Below, piece after piece: positions 30,273 through 39,193 of a stretch of 64,000 nt of DNA (the stretch's first letter is position 1; every line of letters starts with the position of its first letter). A program made the translations under genes and the position numbers. The notes beneath the pieces are model-generated. The model searched no databases. It was given only the letters and a program-made list of their open reading frames with translations, and was not told where the DNA came from. This DNA comes from Pseudomonadota bacterium (GTDB lineage Bacteria > Desulfobacterota > Desulfovibrionia > Desulfovibrionales > Desulfomicrobiaceae): the NCBI GenBank assembly GCA_018902545.1, contig JAHIQM010000018.1, forward strand, positions 1 through 64,000, written 5' to 3'.

Positions 30273-30621
30273 CGCGACTTTGACAGGGGCCGGGGCAGGT
30301 TTGGGGCTGGCGTCGCTCAAGATGGTGGCCGCCTTACTGATCATTTTGGGGCTCATTTTTCTGGCGCTGAACCTCCTGAAGCGTTACGGGCTGACCGCCC
30401 GGCTGCAGGGCAGACATTCGGCAACGCTGCGGGTCGAGGATAGAGTGTCTCTGGGACCGCGCAAACAACTGGTGGTGGTCCGCTTCTTGAATAAGCTTCT
30501 GGTGTTGGGCGTCACCGACAGTGGAATCAACTTGATAGCGGAGCACCAGTCAGACCATGAAGTCACCCCGGATTTTCAGACCGCATTGGACAAGGAAAAT
30601 AGGGAGGATCCTCCTTCCTAG
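30265..30621 (+). CDS. fliO: Flagellar biosynthesis protein FliO (TTG start)
   Basis: FliO helps assemble the FliP/Q/R export gate. The 118-residue product has one membrane helix (about residues 16-36) and a small cytosolic domain with VEDRVSLGPRKQLVVVRFLN. The TTG start at 30265 overlaps the fliN stop, with GAGAGGGTGA upstream. The family is weakly conserved, but its position between fliN and fliP supports the call. Confidence 0.87.
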   Translation: MGNATLTGAGAGLGLASLKMVAALLIILGLIFLALNLLKRYGLTARLQGRHSATLRVEDRVSLGPRKQLVVVRFLNKLLVLGVTDSGINLIAEHQSDHEVTPDFQTALDKENREDPPS

Positions 30622-31348
30622 CCTGTTTTTTTGCCTTTTCCCGTTTTTGCTTCTGGCCGCCGACGGGCCGAACATCCCTTCCATTTCCCTGCAACTTTCC
30701 AGTGGCCAGGCCGAACCGCAAAAAGTGGCCGTGGCCCTGGAAATCATGGCCCTGCTCACGGTGCTGTCCCTGGCACCGGCCTTTGTGCTGACGGTCACCT
30801 CCTTCACCCGGATCATCATCGTCTTCCACTTCCTGCGCCAGGCCTTGGGTACTCAGCAGATGCCGCCCAACCAGGTGCTTGCGTCCCTGGCCATCTTCAT
30901 GACCGTGTGCATCATGCTGCCCACGGGGCGTGTCATCAACGACACGGCCTTGCAGCCCTATCTGCAGGAAGAGATCGGCTACGACGTGGCCTTGGAGCGG
31001 GCCGAGACCCCTCTGCGGGAATTTCTTTTCAAGCACACCCGAGAAAAGGATCTGTCCGTATTCTTTTCAATCACCGGCCTGGAGCGACCGCAGACCAGAG
31101 ATGATGTGCCGACAATGGTGCTTGTTCCTGCCTATGTGATCAGCGAACTCAAGACAGGATTTCAGATTGGATTTTTGATTTACATCCCGTTTCTCATTCT
31201 GGACATGGTCGTAGCGAGCATACTTCTTTCCATGGGCATGATGATGCTGCCGCCAGTCATGGTGTCGCTGCCGTTCAAGATTCTTCTTTTTGTCATGGTG
31301 GATGGCTGGAATCTGATCGTCGGGTCTCTTGTCAACAGTTTCGTGTAG
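30557..31348 (+). CDS. fliP: Flagellar export gate protein FliP
   Basis: FliP forms the pentameric core of the type III export gate. The 263-residue product has a signal peptide-like N-terminus (to about residue 36). The hallmark segments FTRIIIVFHFLRQALGTQQMPPNQV, FIPFLILDMVVASILLSMGMMMLPP and VDGWNLIVGSL follow (each quoted in part). The ATG at 30557 lies inside fliO, overlapping by 65 bp. A shorter start after the fliO stop is possible but would remove the signal peptide. Confidence 0.93.
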   Translation: MKSPRIFRPHWTRKIGRILLPSLFFCLFPFLLLAADGPNIPSISLQLSSGQAEPQKVAVALEIMALLTVLSLAPAFVLTVTSFTRIIIVFHFLRQALGTQQMPPNQVLASLAIFMTVCIMLPTGRVINDTALQPYLQEEIGYDVALERAETPLREFLFKHTREKDLSVFFSITGLERPQTRDDVPTMVLVPAYVISELKTGFQIGFLIYIPFLILDMVVASILLSMGMMMLPPVMVSLPFKILLFVMVDGWNLIVGSLVNSFV

Positions 31349-31368
31349 TTCTTGAGCAGGAGTGGAGC

Positions 31369-31638
31369 ATGACTCCAGAATTTATCATCGGTTTCGCACG
31401 CCAGTCCATCGAACTGACCCTGATCATCGCCTTGCCCATGCTCGGCGTGGGGCTCGCCGTTGGCGTATTTGTCAGCATACTTCAGGCTGCGACGCAGATT
31501 CAGGAAATGACCCTGACGTTTGTGCCCAAGATCATCGCCGTTTTTTTGGCACTGCTCATATCCTTCCCCTGGATCATGGACAAGATGATCACCTTCACGC
31601 AGGAAATTTTTCTCAATTTTCCGCAATATATCAAATAG
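31369..31638 (+). CDS. fliQ: Flagellar export gate protein FliQ
   Basis: FliQ is the small two-helix export gate subunit. The 89-residue product shows LTLIIALPMLGVGLAVGVFVS, AATQIQEMTLTFVPKII and FPWIMDKMITF in order. It is the last flagellar gene here. The usual next gene fliR is absent and rlmB converges on it after 9 bp. Confidence 0.94.
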   Translation: MTPEFIIGFARQSIELTLIIALPMLGVGLAVGVFVSILQAATQIQEMTLTFVPKIIAVFLALLISFPWIMDKMITFTQEIFLNFPQYIK

Positions 31639-31647
31639 TCTTCTGCC

Positions 31648-32406
31648 TTAAAGTCTCTGCCGCAGCATCTCCGTCATGATCATGGCGCCGGCCTGGGCCA
31701 CGTTCAGGGAATCGAATCCGCCCCGCATCGGGATGGACAGCATCTCTGTACAACGTTTGCCCACGTTGGGCCGCATGCCCTTGTCCTCGTTGCCGAGTAC
31801 CAGCACCGCCGGAAAGCTCAGCTGAGCCGAAAACAGGCTCTGGCTTTGCGGTCCGGTGCCCGACCCGTAAATCATCATTCCCGCTTCGGCGCAGGCATCG
31901 AGCGCCCGAGCCAGGTTAACCACCTGGCACAGGGGCAGGCTGTCCAGCGCCCCGGCCGCCGCCTTGGCCGCCGCCGGGCCGATGAAGGCCGTGCGGTCCT
32001 TGGGAAAAAGCAGGCCCGCCCCGCCAAGGGCCAGCAGGGTTCTGGCCAGGGTGCCCACGTTCCCGGGGTCCTGCACCTGGTCCAGGGCCAGGATGAGGGG
32101 GAAGGGGCTTTGGGCGGCCAGAGCTATAAGCTGATCCAACTCGACCAACTGCCGGCCGCGCAGACGGGCCACCACACCCTGGTGATTACCGGGGTACATG
32201 CGGTCCAGATCCTGTCTGCGCACCTTGCGGAAACGCACGCCAAGCTCCCGGCATTTGCCAATCACTTCACCCAGGCCCGGGGCCTCTTCGGCCAGGAACA
32301 CCGTGTCCAGAGCTTGCGGCCTGGCAAGGAGAAGTTCGAGAACCGGCTTGCGGCCGGGGGTGAGATGGGTGTCAAGGGCTGATTTTTCGTAATGAGGCTG
32401 ATCCAT
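31648..32406 (-). CDS. rlmB: TrmH-family rRNA 2'-O-methyltransferase (RlmB-like)
   Basis: SPOUT methyltransferase probably modifying a 23S rRNA guanosine ribose. The 252-residue product has an N-terminal substrate-binding domain (GRKPVLELLLARPQALD) and a knotted catalytic domain with LDQVQDPGNVGTLARTLLALG, LVLGNEDKGMRP and FDSLNVAQAGAMIMTE. RlmB is the best fit by length and motif, but other TrmH paralogues cannot be excluded. Confidence 0.85.
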   Translation of the reverse strand: MDQPHYEKSALDTHLTPGRKPVLELLLARPQALDTVFLAEEAPGLGEVIGKCRELGVRFRKVRRQDLDRMYPGNHQGVVARLRGRQLVELDQLIALAAQSPFPLILALDQVQDPGNVGTLARTLLALGGAGLLFPKDRTAFIGPAAAKAAAGALDSLPLCQVVNLARALDACAEAGMMIYGSGTGPQSQSLFSAQLSFPAVLVLGNEDKGMRPNVGKRCTEMLSIPMRGGFDSLNVAQAGAMIMTEMLRQRL

Positions 32407-32525
32407 TTCGTGTCCATGGTTCGGGTTTGCAATTTAATTTTTTTTTCTGTAGCAGGACAAAATGCTCGATCTCGCTCGTCCGATTATTATCGGGCAAGTG
32501 GCCAACTTTTGACCAGGAGATTGTT

Positions 32526-34163
32526 TTGACAGTTTATATACGTGGAGTCCTGCTCCTCATCGTGTTGGTCCTGGCCGGGTGTATGCCCGCCAAGAAGGCT
32601 CAAGGGCCTGCTGTTCCCGGAGTTCCCGGCGTGGCGAGCCAGGACGCCGGACAGGGCCGAGCGCAGAATGCGACGCCCGCATCCGGGTACAGGACCTCGG
32701 ACATTGCTGGCCCGGTCGAGGATGTCGATCCCCTCGACGTTCTGACGGACCGGGAAGATATCCCCGAAGCGGATTCCCTGTCTGCAGAGGAACAAAAAAT
32801 TCTCGACACGGAGATATCCCTTCATATCGGTCTGGATACCGAGGAAAACGCGGATGTCCAGCGCTATTTTCACTACTACACCCACCTCCATCGCGGCACC
32901 ATGGAGGGCTGGCTCAAAAAAGCCCAGCTCTATCTGCCGCATATCCGTGAGCGCTTCCTGGCCGAAGGGCTGCCCGAAGACCTGATCTACCTCCCCTTTG
33001 CCGAGAGTGGTTTCAACACGTTCGCCGTGTCCCGTGCGGGGGCTTGCGGCGTGTGGCAGTTCATGCCGCGCACCGCGATCAACTACGGGCTGGTCGTTGA
33101 CAGCTGGGTTGACGAGCGCCGCGACCCCTACAAGTCCACCGAGGCCGCCATTCGGTATCTGAAGAAACTGTATGCGGATTTCGGTGACTGGTCCCTGGCG
33201 CTGGCCGCCTACAATGCAGGCGAGGGTGCCATTGGCCGAGCCCTGAAGAAGACGGGCACCGCGGACTTTTTTAGCCTGTGCGAGGCTTCCGAAGATTTGA
33301 AGCAGGAAACCAAGCTTTATGTCCCCAAGTTCCTGGCCCTGGTCAAGGTCGCCAGGAACCTGGAGCAGCTGGGCTTTGCATCCCTGGACATGGAAAAGCG
33401 CACCGCCGCACCCGTGCAGCTCAAGGCCAAACCCGGAACCGATCTGCTGGCCCTGTCCAGCGGCCTGGGCATGGACTGGAAGTCTTTTCGCGAGCTCAAT
33501 CCCTCTTTCCGCAAACAGGAAGCGCCCCCGTCCAGATCGGTCAACGTGGCCGTTCCCGGCCATCTGGTGGCCAAGGCCCAGGACTTCCTCAAGCGTCCGG
33601 TGACCCCCAGGCAGACGCAGTACGCCTCCTATCGAGTCAAGCCGGGCGACACGTGGTGGGGAATTTCCAAAAAGTATAACATCCCGGTGGCGGACCTGCA
33701 GATAGTCAACGCCGGCGGCAAGACCAAAAACCTCAAGGTCGGGCAATCCCTGCGTATCCCCGGACAGGCGAAAGGATCCTCCGTGGCCGACGCCAAAATG
33801 TGGGCTTCCAAAAGGGCCAATTATCTTGTTCGCCAGGGTGATTCGATCTGGTCCATAGCCAAACAGTTCAAGGTCGACCCGTCTTCGCTGCTCAAGGCCA
33901 ACGGTTTGCAGAGCTCCGCGACCCTGAAAGTGGGTCAGAAGCTGTTCGTGCCTGATGCGGGAAGCGTCGAAACGAGAACCGCCAAGGCCCAGACCGATGC
34001 CGTGCGCAACGAATTGGTCAGTTACCGGGTGCGTCAGGGAGACAGCCTGTGGGGCATCGCCAAGCGTTTCGGGGTGACGCCGTCGGAATTGCAGAGCTGG
34101 AACAAGCTGGCCAGGAACACACATATCCGGCCCGGAGACACACTCAAAGTCTACGCCCGCTAA
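32526..34163 (+). CDS. Membrane-bound lytic transglycosylase (MltD-like) with three LysM domains
   Basis: A lipoprotein that cleaves peptidoglycan. The TTG at 32526, preceded by AGGAGA, gives 545 residues beginning with a lipoprotein signal (LLLIVLVLAGC). The SLT domain (about residues 130-260) has the catalytic Glu in PFAESGFN, then AGACGVWQFMPRTAINYG and LALAAYNAGEGAIGRAL. Three LysM repeats follow (YRVKPGDTWWGISKKYNI, YLVRQGDSIWSIAKQFKV, YRVRQGDSLWGIAKRFGV), which anchor the enzyme to glycan strands. An in-frame extension to 32427 is rejected because it would bury the signal peptide. Confidence 0.93.
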   Translation: MTVYIRGVLLLIVLVLAGCMPAKKAQGPAVPGVPGVASQDAGQGRAQNATPASGYRTSDIAGPVEDVDPLDVLTDREDIPEADSLSAEEQKILDTEISLHIGLDTEENADVQRYFHYYTHLHRGTMEGWLKKAQLYLPHIRERFLAEGLPEDLIYLPFAESGFNTFAVSRAGACGVWQFMPRTAINYGLVVDSWVDERRDPYKSTEAAIRYLKKLYADFGDWSLALAAYNAGEGAIGRALKKTGTADFFSLCEASEDLKQETKLYVPKFLALVKVARNLEQLGFASLDMEKRTAAPVQLKAKPGTDLLALSSGLGMDWKSFRELNPSFRKQEAPPSRSVNVAVPGHLVAKAQDFLKRPVTPRQTQYASYRVKPGDTWWGISKKYNIPVADLQIVNAGGKTKNLKVGQSLRIPGQAKGSSVADAKMWASKRANYLVRQGDSIWSIAKQFKVDPSSLLKANGLQSSATLKVGQKLFVPDAGSVETRTAKAQTDAVRNELVSYRVRQGDSLWGIAKRFGVTPSELQSWNKLARNTHIRPGDTLKVYAR

Positions 34164-34190
34164 AAAAATACGCTATCACGCCAGAATCGA

Positions 34191-34217
34191 ACGGCAGGCT
34201 CTCGGGCCTGCCGTTTT
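34191..34217 (+). terminator. Terminator between convergent mltD-like and sensor kinase genes
   Basis: A perfect 9-bp GC-rich stem (34191-34199 with 34206-34214) and 6-base loop, followed by TTTT on the plus strand. It lies 27 bp after the transglycosylase stop. Confidence 0.85.
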
Positions 34218-36478
34218 CATTTGGAAGCCAACGCCATCGGCAGGTCGATGACGAACCTCGTCCATCCCGCGTGGGCCGTCTGCACGCTCATTATGCCGGC
34301 ATGTTCCTCGGTGATGATGAAATAGGACACGGACAACCCGAGCCCGGTGCCTTTGCCCACGGATTTGGTGGTGAAGAACGGCTCGAAGATCCGTTTGCGC
34401 ACCGGTTCCTCAAGCCCGGGGCCGTTGTCTTCGAGTTCAATGCGCACCCATGGCGCGTTCCGCTTCGCCCGCAGGATGAAACTGGGCCCATCCCCTTTAG
34501 GGTACGTTTTTTCACCCATGGCTTCAGCCCCATTGCGCAGCAGGTTCAGAAACACCTGCTGCAGCTTGCTCGCCGAGCCGTGTATTTTCGGCAATCCGGC
34601 CTCGTACTCGCGCACGATCCGTATTTTCTTGAAGTCGTAGTTCTTTTTCAGGTCGTAATCGGTGCTGGCCAGATCGAGCGTCTTCTCCAGAATCTCCGTG
34701 ATATCCTCCGGCACGAGCATGGGCTCGCTCTTGCGGCTGAAGCTGAGCATGTTGCTGACGATCTGTGCGGCTTGCGCCCCGGAACTGCGCAGGGAATGAA
34801 TCATCTTCGGAATGCCCCGTTTTTCCAGATAGTCGCGCAGTGCCTCTAGCGTGATGCCTGCCTCGCGCGCCGCCTCCTCGTTCTGGGGCAAGGGCGTGAG
34901 CAGCCTGGTTTCCAGGACCTGGGCGTTGCCCATGATGGAAGCCAGAGGATTGTTGATCTCGTGGGCCATACCGGCGGCCAGGCCGCCGACGGAGAGCATC
35001 TTCTCCGACTGGATCAGCACCTCCTCGATGCGGACCTTATCGGTCACGTCGTCAATGCGGATGACCGCCCCCTCCACGCCGTTGGTGATCAGAGGATAGA
35101 TGGTCACATCCTCGTACAGGGTTTCGCCGCCTTCTATTCTGCTCAGTTTGCCCTCGAAAAAAGGCTTCTTGCTGGCAATGGATTGGCTGACCTTGGTCAT
35201 TTCGGAGGCAAGCCAGGGAACTACCTGGCCCAGGAGGCGCCCCTGCGCATCGTGTTCGTTCACGCCGGTGACCAGTGCGGCCTGCTGATTCCATTGCGCG
35301 ATGCGACCGTCGGCGTCGACGCCGATGAGCATGGACGGCATGGAGTCGATGATGTTGGCCAGCAGGGTGCGTAAGCGCTGGGTTTCCTTGGCGGCGAGGT
35401 TGCGTTCCGTGATGTCCACAAAGGAGCCGATGATGCCTTCGGCGTTCTTTAATTCGTCGAAAAAAATCTGTTTGGCGAAGATAACCTCGCGCAACACGCC
35501 TTCTTTGTTGCGAATCGTTGCTTCATACGTGATCTTGCGGTTCTCCTGCAGCAGGTCGCGGTCGCTTTTCTCGTAGAGTTCGGCCAGGTCGGGCCAGAAA
35601 TCAGCTGCGCTCCTCCCGAGTAACTCTTCCGAACTCACGCCCATGATGTCGGAGAAGATCTGGTTGCAGCCCAGGTAATGCAACTCGGAATCTTTGTAGA
35701 AAATGGGGATGGGGAGTGCGTCGAGGAGTACCTCCGTGAAGCGCAGGTTGCGCGTCAGGTTGGAGTGGGCGGTCTGGAGTTGCTCCTCCGTGATCCTGCG
35801 CCGTTTGCCAGCCAGGATGAGGGCGACCTGATCGGCGATGCGGCTGGCGAAGGTGAGTTCGTCCGGCTGCCAGGCCCTGGGTTCCCCGGCATGCTCGAAG
35901 CAGATGACGGCTGCAAGCTCCCCGTCGATGAGCACGGGTACGTCGAGCATGGATGCGATATTTCCTGCATCAAAATATTTCGCAGAAAAATTCCTGGTGC
36001 GCGGGTCCTGCCGAGCTTCGTCCGCGATGACCGGGCCTTTTTTGACCGCCTCGAAGTAGGATGCGTAGCTGCCGCATTCCAGGCAATGTCCGGAAGTATG
36101 CACTCCGTTTCGGACCTCGAATTTGTCCAGGCAGCAGAGGCTGTCCCCACGCATGACCCACAGGCTGGCCCGATCCACATTCAGGGCGTGGGTCATCCGG
36201 ACCGTCATCATGGGGGCGGCTTCCTGCAAACGGCCGTAAAAGACGGCGGGGTGCGTGGAAATTTCGGCGATGACGGTCTGCTGGCGCTCGATGCGTTGCA
36301 GGGTCGTACGCAGGGTTTCTTCGGCCCGGTGCCGTTCGGCGATCTCGTTTTGCAGCTCTCTGATTTTTTGCTGCAGCATGGGGTAGTAGCTTTTCCGTCC
36401 CGAGGATTCGCTAAGGCCCACGATCTTGTCGCGCAGCGAGACAGGGCTCGCCGAATCTTCCTCAGGTGGCTTCTTCAT
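34217..36478 (-). CDS. GAF/PAS sensor histidine kinase
   Basis: The 753-residue protein has a coiled-coil N-terminus and a GAF domain (about 75-215, including SLWVMRGDSLCCLDKFEV and IASMLDVPVLIDGELAAVICFEH). Two PAS domains follow (about 240-360 and 370-490). The kinase core has the H-box GMAHEINNPLASIMGNAQV and the ATPase motifs LQQVFLNLLRNGAEAM, ELEDNGPGLEE and GKGTGLGLSVSYFI. There is no membrane segment, so it is probably cytosolic. The 5' end overlaps the 3' end of the alcohol dehydrogenase gene by 17 bp. No response regulator is adjacent, so the partner is unknown. Confidence 0.9.
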   Translation of the reverse strand: MKKPPEEDSASPVSLRDKIVGLSESSGRKSYYPMLQQKIRELQNEIAERHRAEETLRTTLQRIERQQTVIAEISTHPAVFYGRLQEAAPMMTVRMTHALNVDRASLWVMRGDSLCCLDKFEVRNGVHTSGHCLECGSYASYFEAVKKGPVIADEARQDPRTRNFSAKYFDAGNIASMLDVPVLIDGELAAVICFEHAGEPRAWQPDELTFASRIADQVALILAGKRRRITEEQLQTAHSNLTRNLRFTEVLLDALPIPIFYKDSELHYLGCNQIFSDIMGVSSEELLGRSAADFWPDLAELYEKSDRDLLQENRKITYEATIRNKEGVLREVIFAKQIFFDELKNAEGIIGSFVDITERNLAAKETQRLRTLLANIIDSMPSMLIGVDADGRIAQWNQQAALVTGVNEHDAQGRLLGQVVPWLASEMTKVSQSIASKKPFFEGKLSRIEGGETLYEDVTIYPLITNGVEGAVIRIDDVTDKVRIEEVLIQSEKMLSVGGLAAGMAHEINNPLASIMGNAQVLETRLLTPLPQNEEAAREAGITLEALRDYLEKRGIPKMIHSLRSSGAQAAQIVSNMLSFSRKSEPMLVPEDITEILEKTLDLASTDYDLKKNYDFKKIRIVREYEAGLPKIHGSASKLQQVFLNLLRNGAEAMGEKTYPKGDGPSFILRAKRNAPWVRIELEDNGPGLEEPVRKRIFEPFFTTKSVGKGTGLGLSVSYFIITEEHAGIMSVQTAHAGWTRFVIDLPMALASK

Positions 36479-37619
36479 AGATGACTTGGATGTCGCGCTT
36501 GTTGGCGGTTTTGGGGTTGGTGATCAGACAGGGATCGAGCACGGCCTTGTCCGAAAGCACGGGGATGTCGCTGAGGCGTATGCCCTTGGCACCCAGCCTT
36601 TCCCTGATGCCCAGCGCGGTGCGCAGTCCGGTCATGGCGTCGATGAGCCAGGCCCGGATTTCCGAGGCGCTCATGCCTCGGGGATCAAGGCCCATGGCTT
36701 CGGCGATAATCCGGAACCGTTCGGGGGCGGCCGGGAAATTGAAGTCCACCACGTGCGGTAGAAGCAGGGCGTTGCATTCGCCGTGAGGCAAGTCTTTATA
36801 TCCTCCAAGACTGTGGGCCATGGCATGCACCGCGCCTAGGCTCGCGTTGGAGAAAGCCAGCCCCGCCTGCATGCTGCCCAGCATGGTCTTGGCCTTGAGT
36901 TCCATGTCTTCGGGGTGTCTGAGCGACTCCAGGAGGTTGCCATGCACCAGTCGGATGGCTTCCAGGGCATGCACGTCGGTCATGGCCGAGTGGGCGCTGG
37001 AAACAAAGGCTTCGATGGCGTGGGCCAGGGCGTCCATGCCGGTGCAGGCGATGAGGTACGGGCTCTTGGTGGTCAGGGTCTGCGGGTCGATGAGGGCCAC
37101 ATCGGGGATGATGGTCTTGCTGATGATGGCGATCTTGGTCTTGCGGTCCGTGTCGTTGATGATGGCGAACTGGGACACGTCGGCCGAGGTGCCCGCCGTG
37201 GTCGGGATGCAGATGAGCGGCGGCATGGGCACGATGATCTTGTCCACGCCTTCGTAGTGTAGGATGTGCCCGCCGTTGGAGACGACGATGCCGATGCCCT
37301 TGGCGCAGTCCATGGGGCTGCCGCCGCCCACGGCCACGATGCCGTCGCATTCATGGGCAAAGTACGCCGTGACCCCGGCCATGACTTCTGCGGCCTTGGG
37401 GTTGGGAGTGATGGCTGAAAAAATGACGCCTTCGATGTCGAAGGCCGCGAGGCTTTCCATGACTCGCGTGGCCCATCCCGCGGCCACGACGCCCGCGTCG
37501 GTGACGACCAGCGGTTTGCTGATCCCGAATTTGCCTGCGTACTGCCCGGCCAGATCCACGGCACCGACCCCGAAAATGGTCTCCGGAGCGACGAATTTTC
37601 GCAGAGCGGTAAAGTTCAT
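36462..37619 (-). CDS. Iron-containing alcohol dehydrogenase
   Basis: The 385-residue product belongs to the group III (Fe-dependent) NAD(P) alcohol dehydrogenases. The nucleotide-binding GGGSPMDCAKGIGI and PTTAGTSADVSQFAI are clear. The metal ligands are D and H in the MDALAHAIEAF stretch, then H in AVHAMAHSLGG and H in LPHGECNALLLPHVV. Substrate cannot be read from sequence; ethanol, butanol or 1,3-propanediol-type alcohols are possible. It overlaps the downstream sensor kinase gene, suggesting coupled expression. Confidence 0.9.
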   Translation of the reverse strand: MNFTALRKFVAPETIFGVGAVDLAGQYAGKFGISKPLVVTDAGVVAAGWATRVMESLAAFDIEGVIFSAITPNPKAAEVMAGVTAYFAHECDGIVAVGGGSPMDCAKGIGIVVSNGGHILHYEGVDKIIVPMPPLICIPTTAGTSADVSQFAIINDTDRKTKIAIISKTIIPDVALIDPQTLTTKSPYLIACTGMDALAHAIEAFVSSAHSAMTDVHALEAIRLVHGNLLESLRHPEDMELKAKTMLGSMQAGLAFSNASLGAVHAMAHSLGGYKDLPHGECNALLLPHVVDFNFPAAPERFRIIAEAMGLDPRGMSASEIRAWLIDAMTGLRTALGIRERLGAKGIRLSDIPVLSDKAVLDPCLITNPKTANKRDIQVIYEEAT

Positions 37620-37672
37620 GCTGCCCCCTAAGCCGTATTATGGAAAGAATTGAATGTGTATTTATAGCACGA

Positions 37673-37690
37673 CTGGCATTGAAGTGCCAG
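37673..37690 (-). terminator. Small hairpin between tag and the alcohol dehydrogenase gene
   Basis: A 6-bp stem CTGGCA / TGCCAG with a 6-base loop in the 131-bp gap. It may be a weak terminator for the aroE-tag transcript or part of the dehydrogenase promoter region. No T-run follows, so the role is uncertain. Confidence 0.35.
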
Positions 37691-37750
37691 GATTAGTTGT
37701 TCAATGCTCCCGCGTAGCGTCAAAATGCAAAGAGAGGAAGCTTGGCAGTG

Positions 37751-38314
37751 CTACGGGAGTTCGTGCCTGCAAAAACAGTCCCGGCTGTGGTCGTTGACCA
37801 GGCCAACGGCCTGCATCAATGCATAGCAGGTGGTGGAACCCAGGAATGCGAATCCGCGCTGTTTGAGATCCTTGGCCAGGGCGTCGGATTGGGGGATGGT
37901 GACGGGATAGTCGGCCAGGGTTTTGAGGTAGTGGATGATCGGGCGACCGTCGACAAATCTCCACAGATAGGAATCAAAGGAGCCATGACGGTCCTGCACG
38001 GCAAGGAACGCGCGCGCGCCCGCGATGGCAGCCTCGATCTTGCGGCGGTGGCGGATGATGCCAGGGTCGAGCAGCAGACGGTCCACGTCGCGGGCGGTGA
38101 ACCGGGCCACCGCCTCGGGGTCGAAACCGGCAAATGCGGCGTGGTATCCGGCCCGTTTGCGCAGCACCGTGTACCACGACAGCCCGGCCTGCGCGGATTC
38201 GAGGATCAGAAACTCAAAGAGCGTCCGGTCGTCATGGACAGGCACTCCCCACTCCTCGTCATGGTAGCGGACGTAATCGGGCTTGGACAGGTCCACCCAG
38301 GGACAGCGGATCAT
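37751..38314 (-). CDS. tag: DNA-3-methyladenine glycosylase I
   Basis: Tag excises 3-methyladenine from alkylated DNA. The 187-residue product has YHDEEWGVPVHDDRTLFEF, ESAQAGLSWYTVLRKRAGY and GSTTCYALMQAVGLVNDH. The zinc ligands expected from E. coli Tag are present: C4 near the start, H in YHDEEW, and H and C in the C-terminal HSRDC. It overlaps aroE by 4 bp. Confidence 0.95.
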   Translation of the reverse strand: MIRCPWVDLSKPDYVRYHDEEWGVPVHDDRTLFEFLILESAQAGLSWYTVLRKRAGYHAAFAGFDPEAVARFTARDVDRLLLDPGIIRHRRKIEAAIAGARAFLAVQDRHGSFDSYLWRFVDGRPIIHYLKTLADYPVTIPQSDALAKDLKQRGFAFLGSTTCYALMQAVGLVNDHSRDCFCRHELP

Positions 38315-39120
38315 GCCTTACGCCGGGCCAGCGTTTCTTCCAGCAGGGCGATGGCCTGGGGCAGGGGGAAGTGTCTGCCTGTCCAGCGTTCGAACTGGGC
38401 TAAGCCCTGGTGGACGAACATGGGCAGTCCGTGGATGACCTGCACGCCTTCGCGCCGGGCCTGAATCAGAAGCGGGGTTTCTTTTGGGGTGTAGACCAGG
38501 TCGTAGACAAGGGAGATGCCGCTTAGGGCTCCTTTCCAAGGTGAAAGGGCCTGGAATGGGCCGGACATGCCAAGCGGGGTGGTGTTGACCAGCAGGTCCG
38601 GGCGCACATCGTGCCGGTCGTTCCAGGCCGTGTGCGCGGTCTGGAAAGAATGGGCCAGGCGGTCGGCCCGGCTCTCCGTGCGGGAGGACAGCATGACCTT
38701 CCATCCGGCCCTGTGCAGCCCGCAGACCGCTGCACGGGCCGCCCCTCCGGCTCCCAGCACCAGGGCCGTGCCGGGCTGCACCCCGCGCTCCAGGAGCGGG
38801 GCCATGAATCCGGTCACGTCGGTGTTGTCGCCCCACAGCCTGCCGTCTTCCCAGTACAGGGTATTGACGGCGCCGATATCGCGGGCGCTGTCCGTCAGTC
38901 TGTCGGTCAGGAGCATGACCGTTTCCTTGTGCGGGATGGTCACGCTGGCCCCATGGATGGGCAGGGTGCGCAGCGCGGCCATGAAGGCGGTTAGTTTTTC
39001 GGGAGGCGTGTCCCAGACATGGTAGGACGCCTGGATGCCCATTTCCCGGAAAGCCCAGTTATGCAGAACGGGGCTTAAGGTGTGCGAGAGGGGGTGGCCG
39101 ATGATGCCTAAGAGAAGCAT
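38311..39120 (-). CDS. aroE: Shikimate 5-dehydrogenase
   Basis: AroE reduces 3-dehydroshikimate to shikimate in aromatic amino-acid synthesis. The 269-residue product has IGHPLSHTLSPVLHN, the catalytic Lys in SVTIPHKE, NTDVTGF and the NADP-binding GAGGAARAAV. It is separated from the upstream oxidoreductase operon by a terminator and overlaps tag. Confidence 0.95.
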   Translation of the reverse strand: MLLLGIIGHPLSHTLSPVLHNWAFREMGIQASYHVWDTPPEKLTAFMAALRTLPIHGASVTIPHKETVMLLTDRLTDSARDIGAVNTLYWEDGRLWGDNTDVTGFMAPLLERGVQPGTALVLGAGGAARAAVCGLHRAGWKVMLSSRTESRADRLAHSFQTAHTAWNDRHDVRPDLLVNTTPLGMSGPFQALSPWKGALSGISLVYDLVYTPKETPLLIQARREGVQVIHGLPMFVHQGLAQFERWTGRHFPLPQAIALLEETLARRKA

Positions 39121-39160
39121 GGTCGCACCTCGGACGGTTCAGGTGGAGGGGTGGGTGCGG

Positions 39161-39187
39161 GAAAACCGGGGCCCTTGCGGGCCCCGG
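39161..39187 (-). terminator. Terminator after the 2-oxoacid oxidoreductase operon
   Basis: A perfect 9-bp all-GC stem (39166-39174 with 39179-39187) with a TTGC loop on the plus strand. Read on the minus strand it is followed by TTTTC. It lies 7 bp beyond the gamma-subunit stop and should separate that operon from aroE-tag. Confidence 0.8.
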
Positions 39188-39193
39188 GAACCG

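Noticed and set aside
37675-37692. Sigma-54-like TGGCAC...TGC sequence upstream of the iron alcohol dehydrogenase gene (minus strand)
   Set aside because: The spacing between GG and GC is 9 rather than 10, which normally abolishes sigma-54 use, and the match is explained by the CTGGCA/TGCCAG hairpin.
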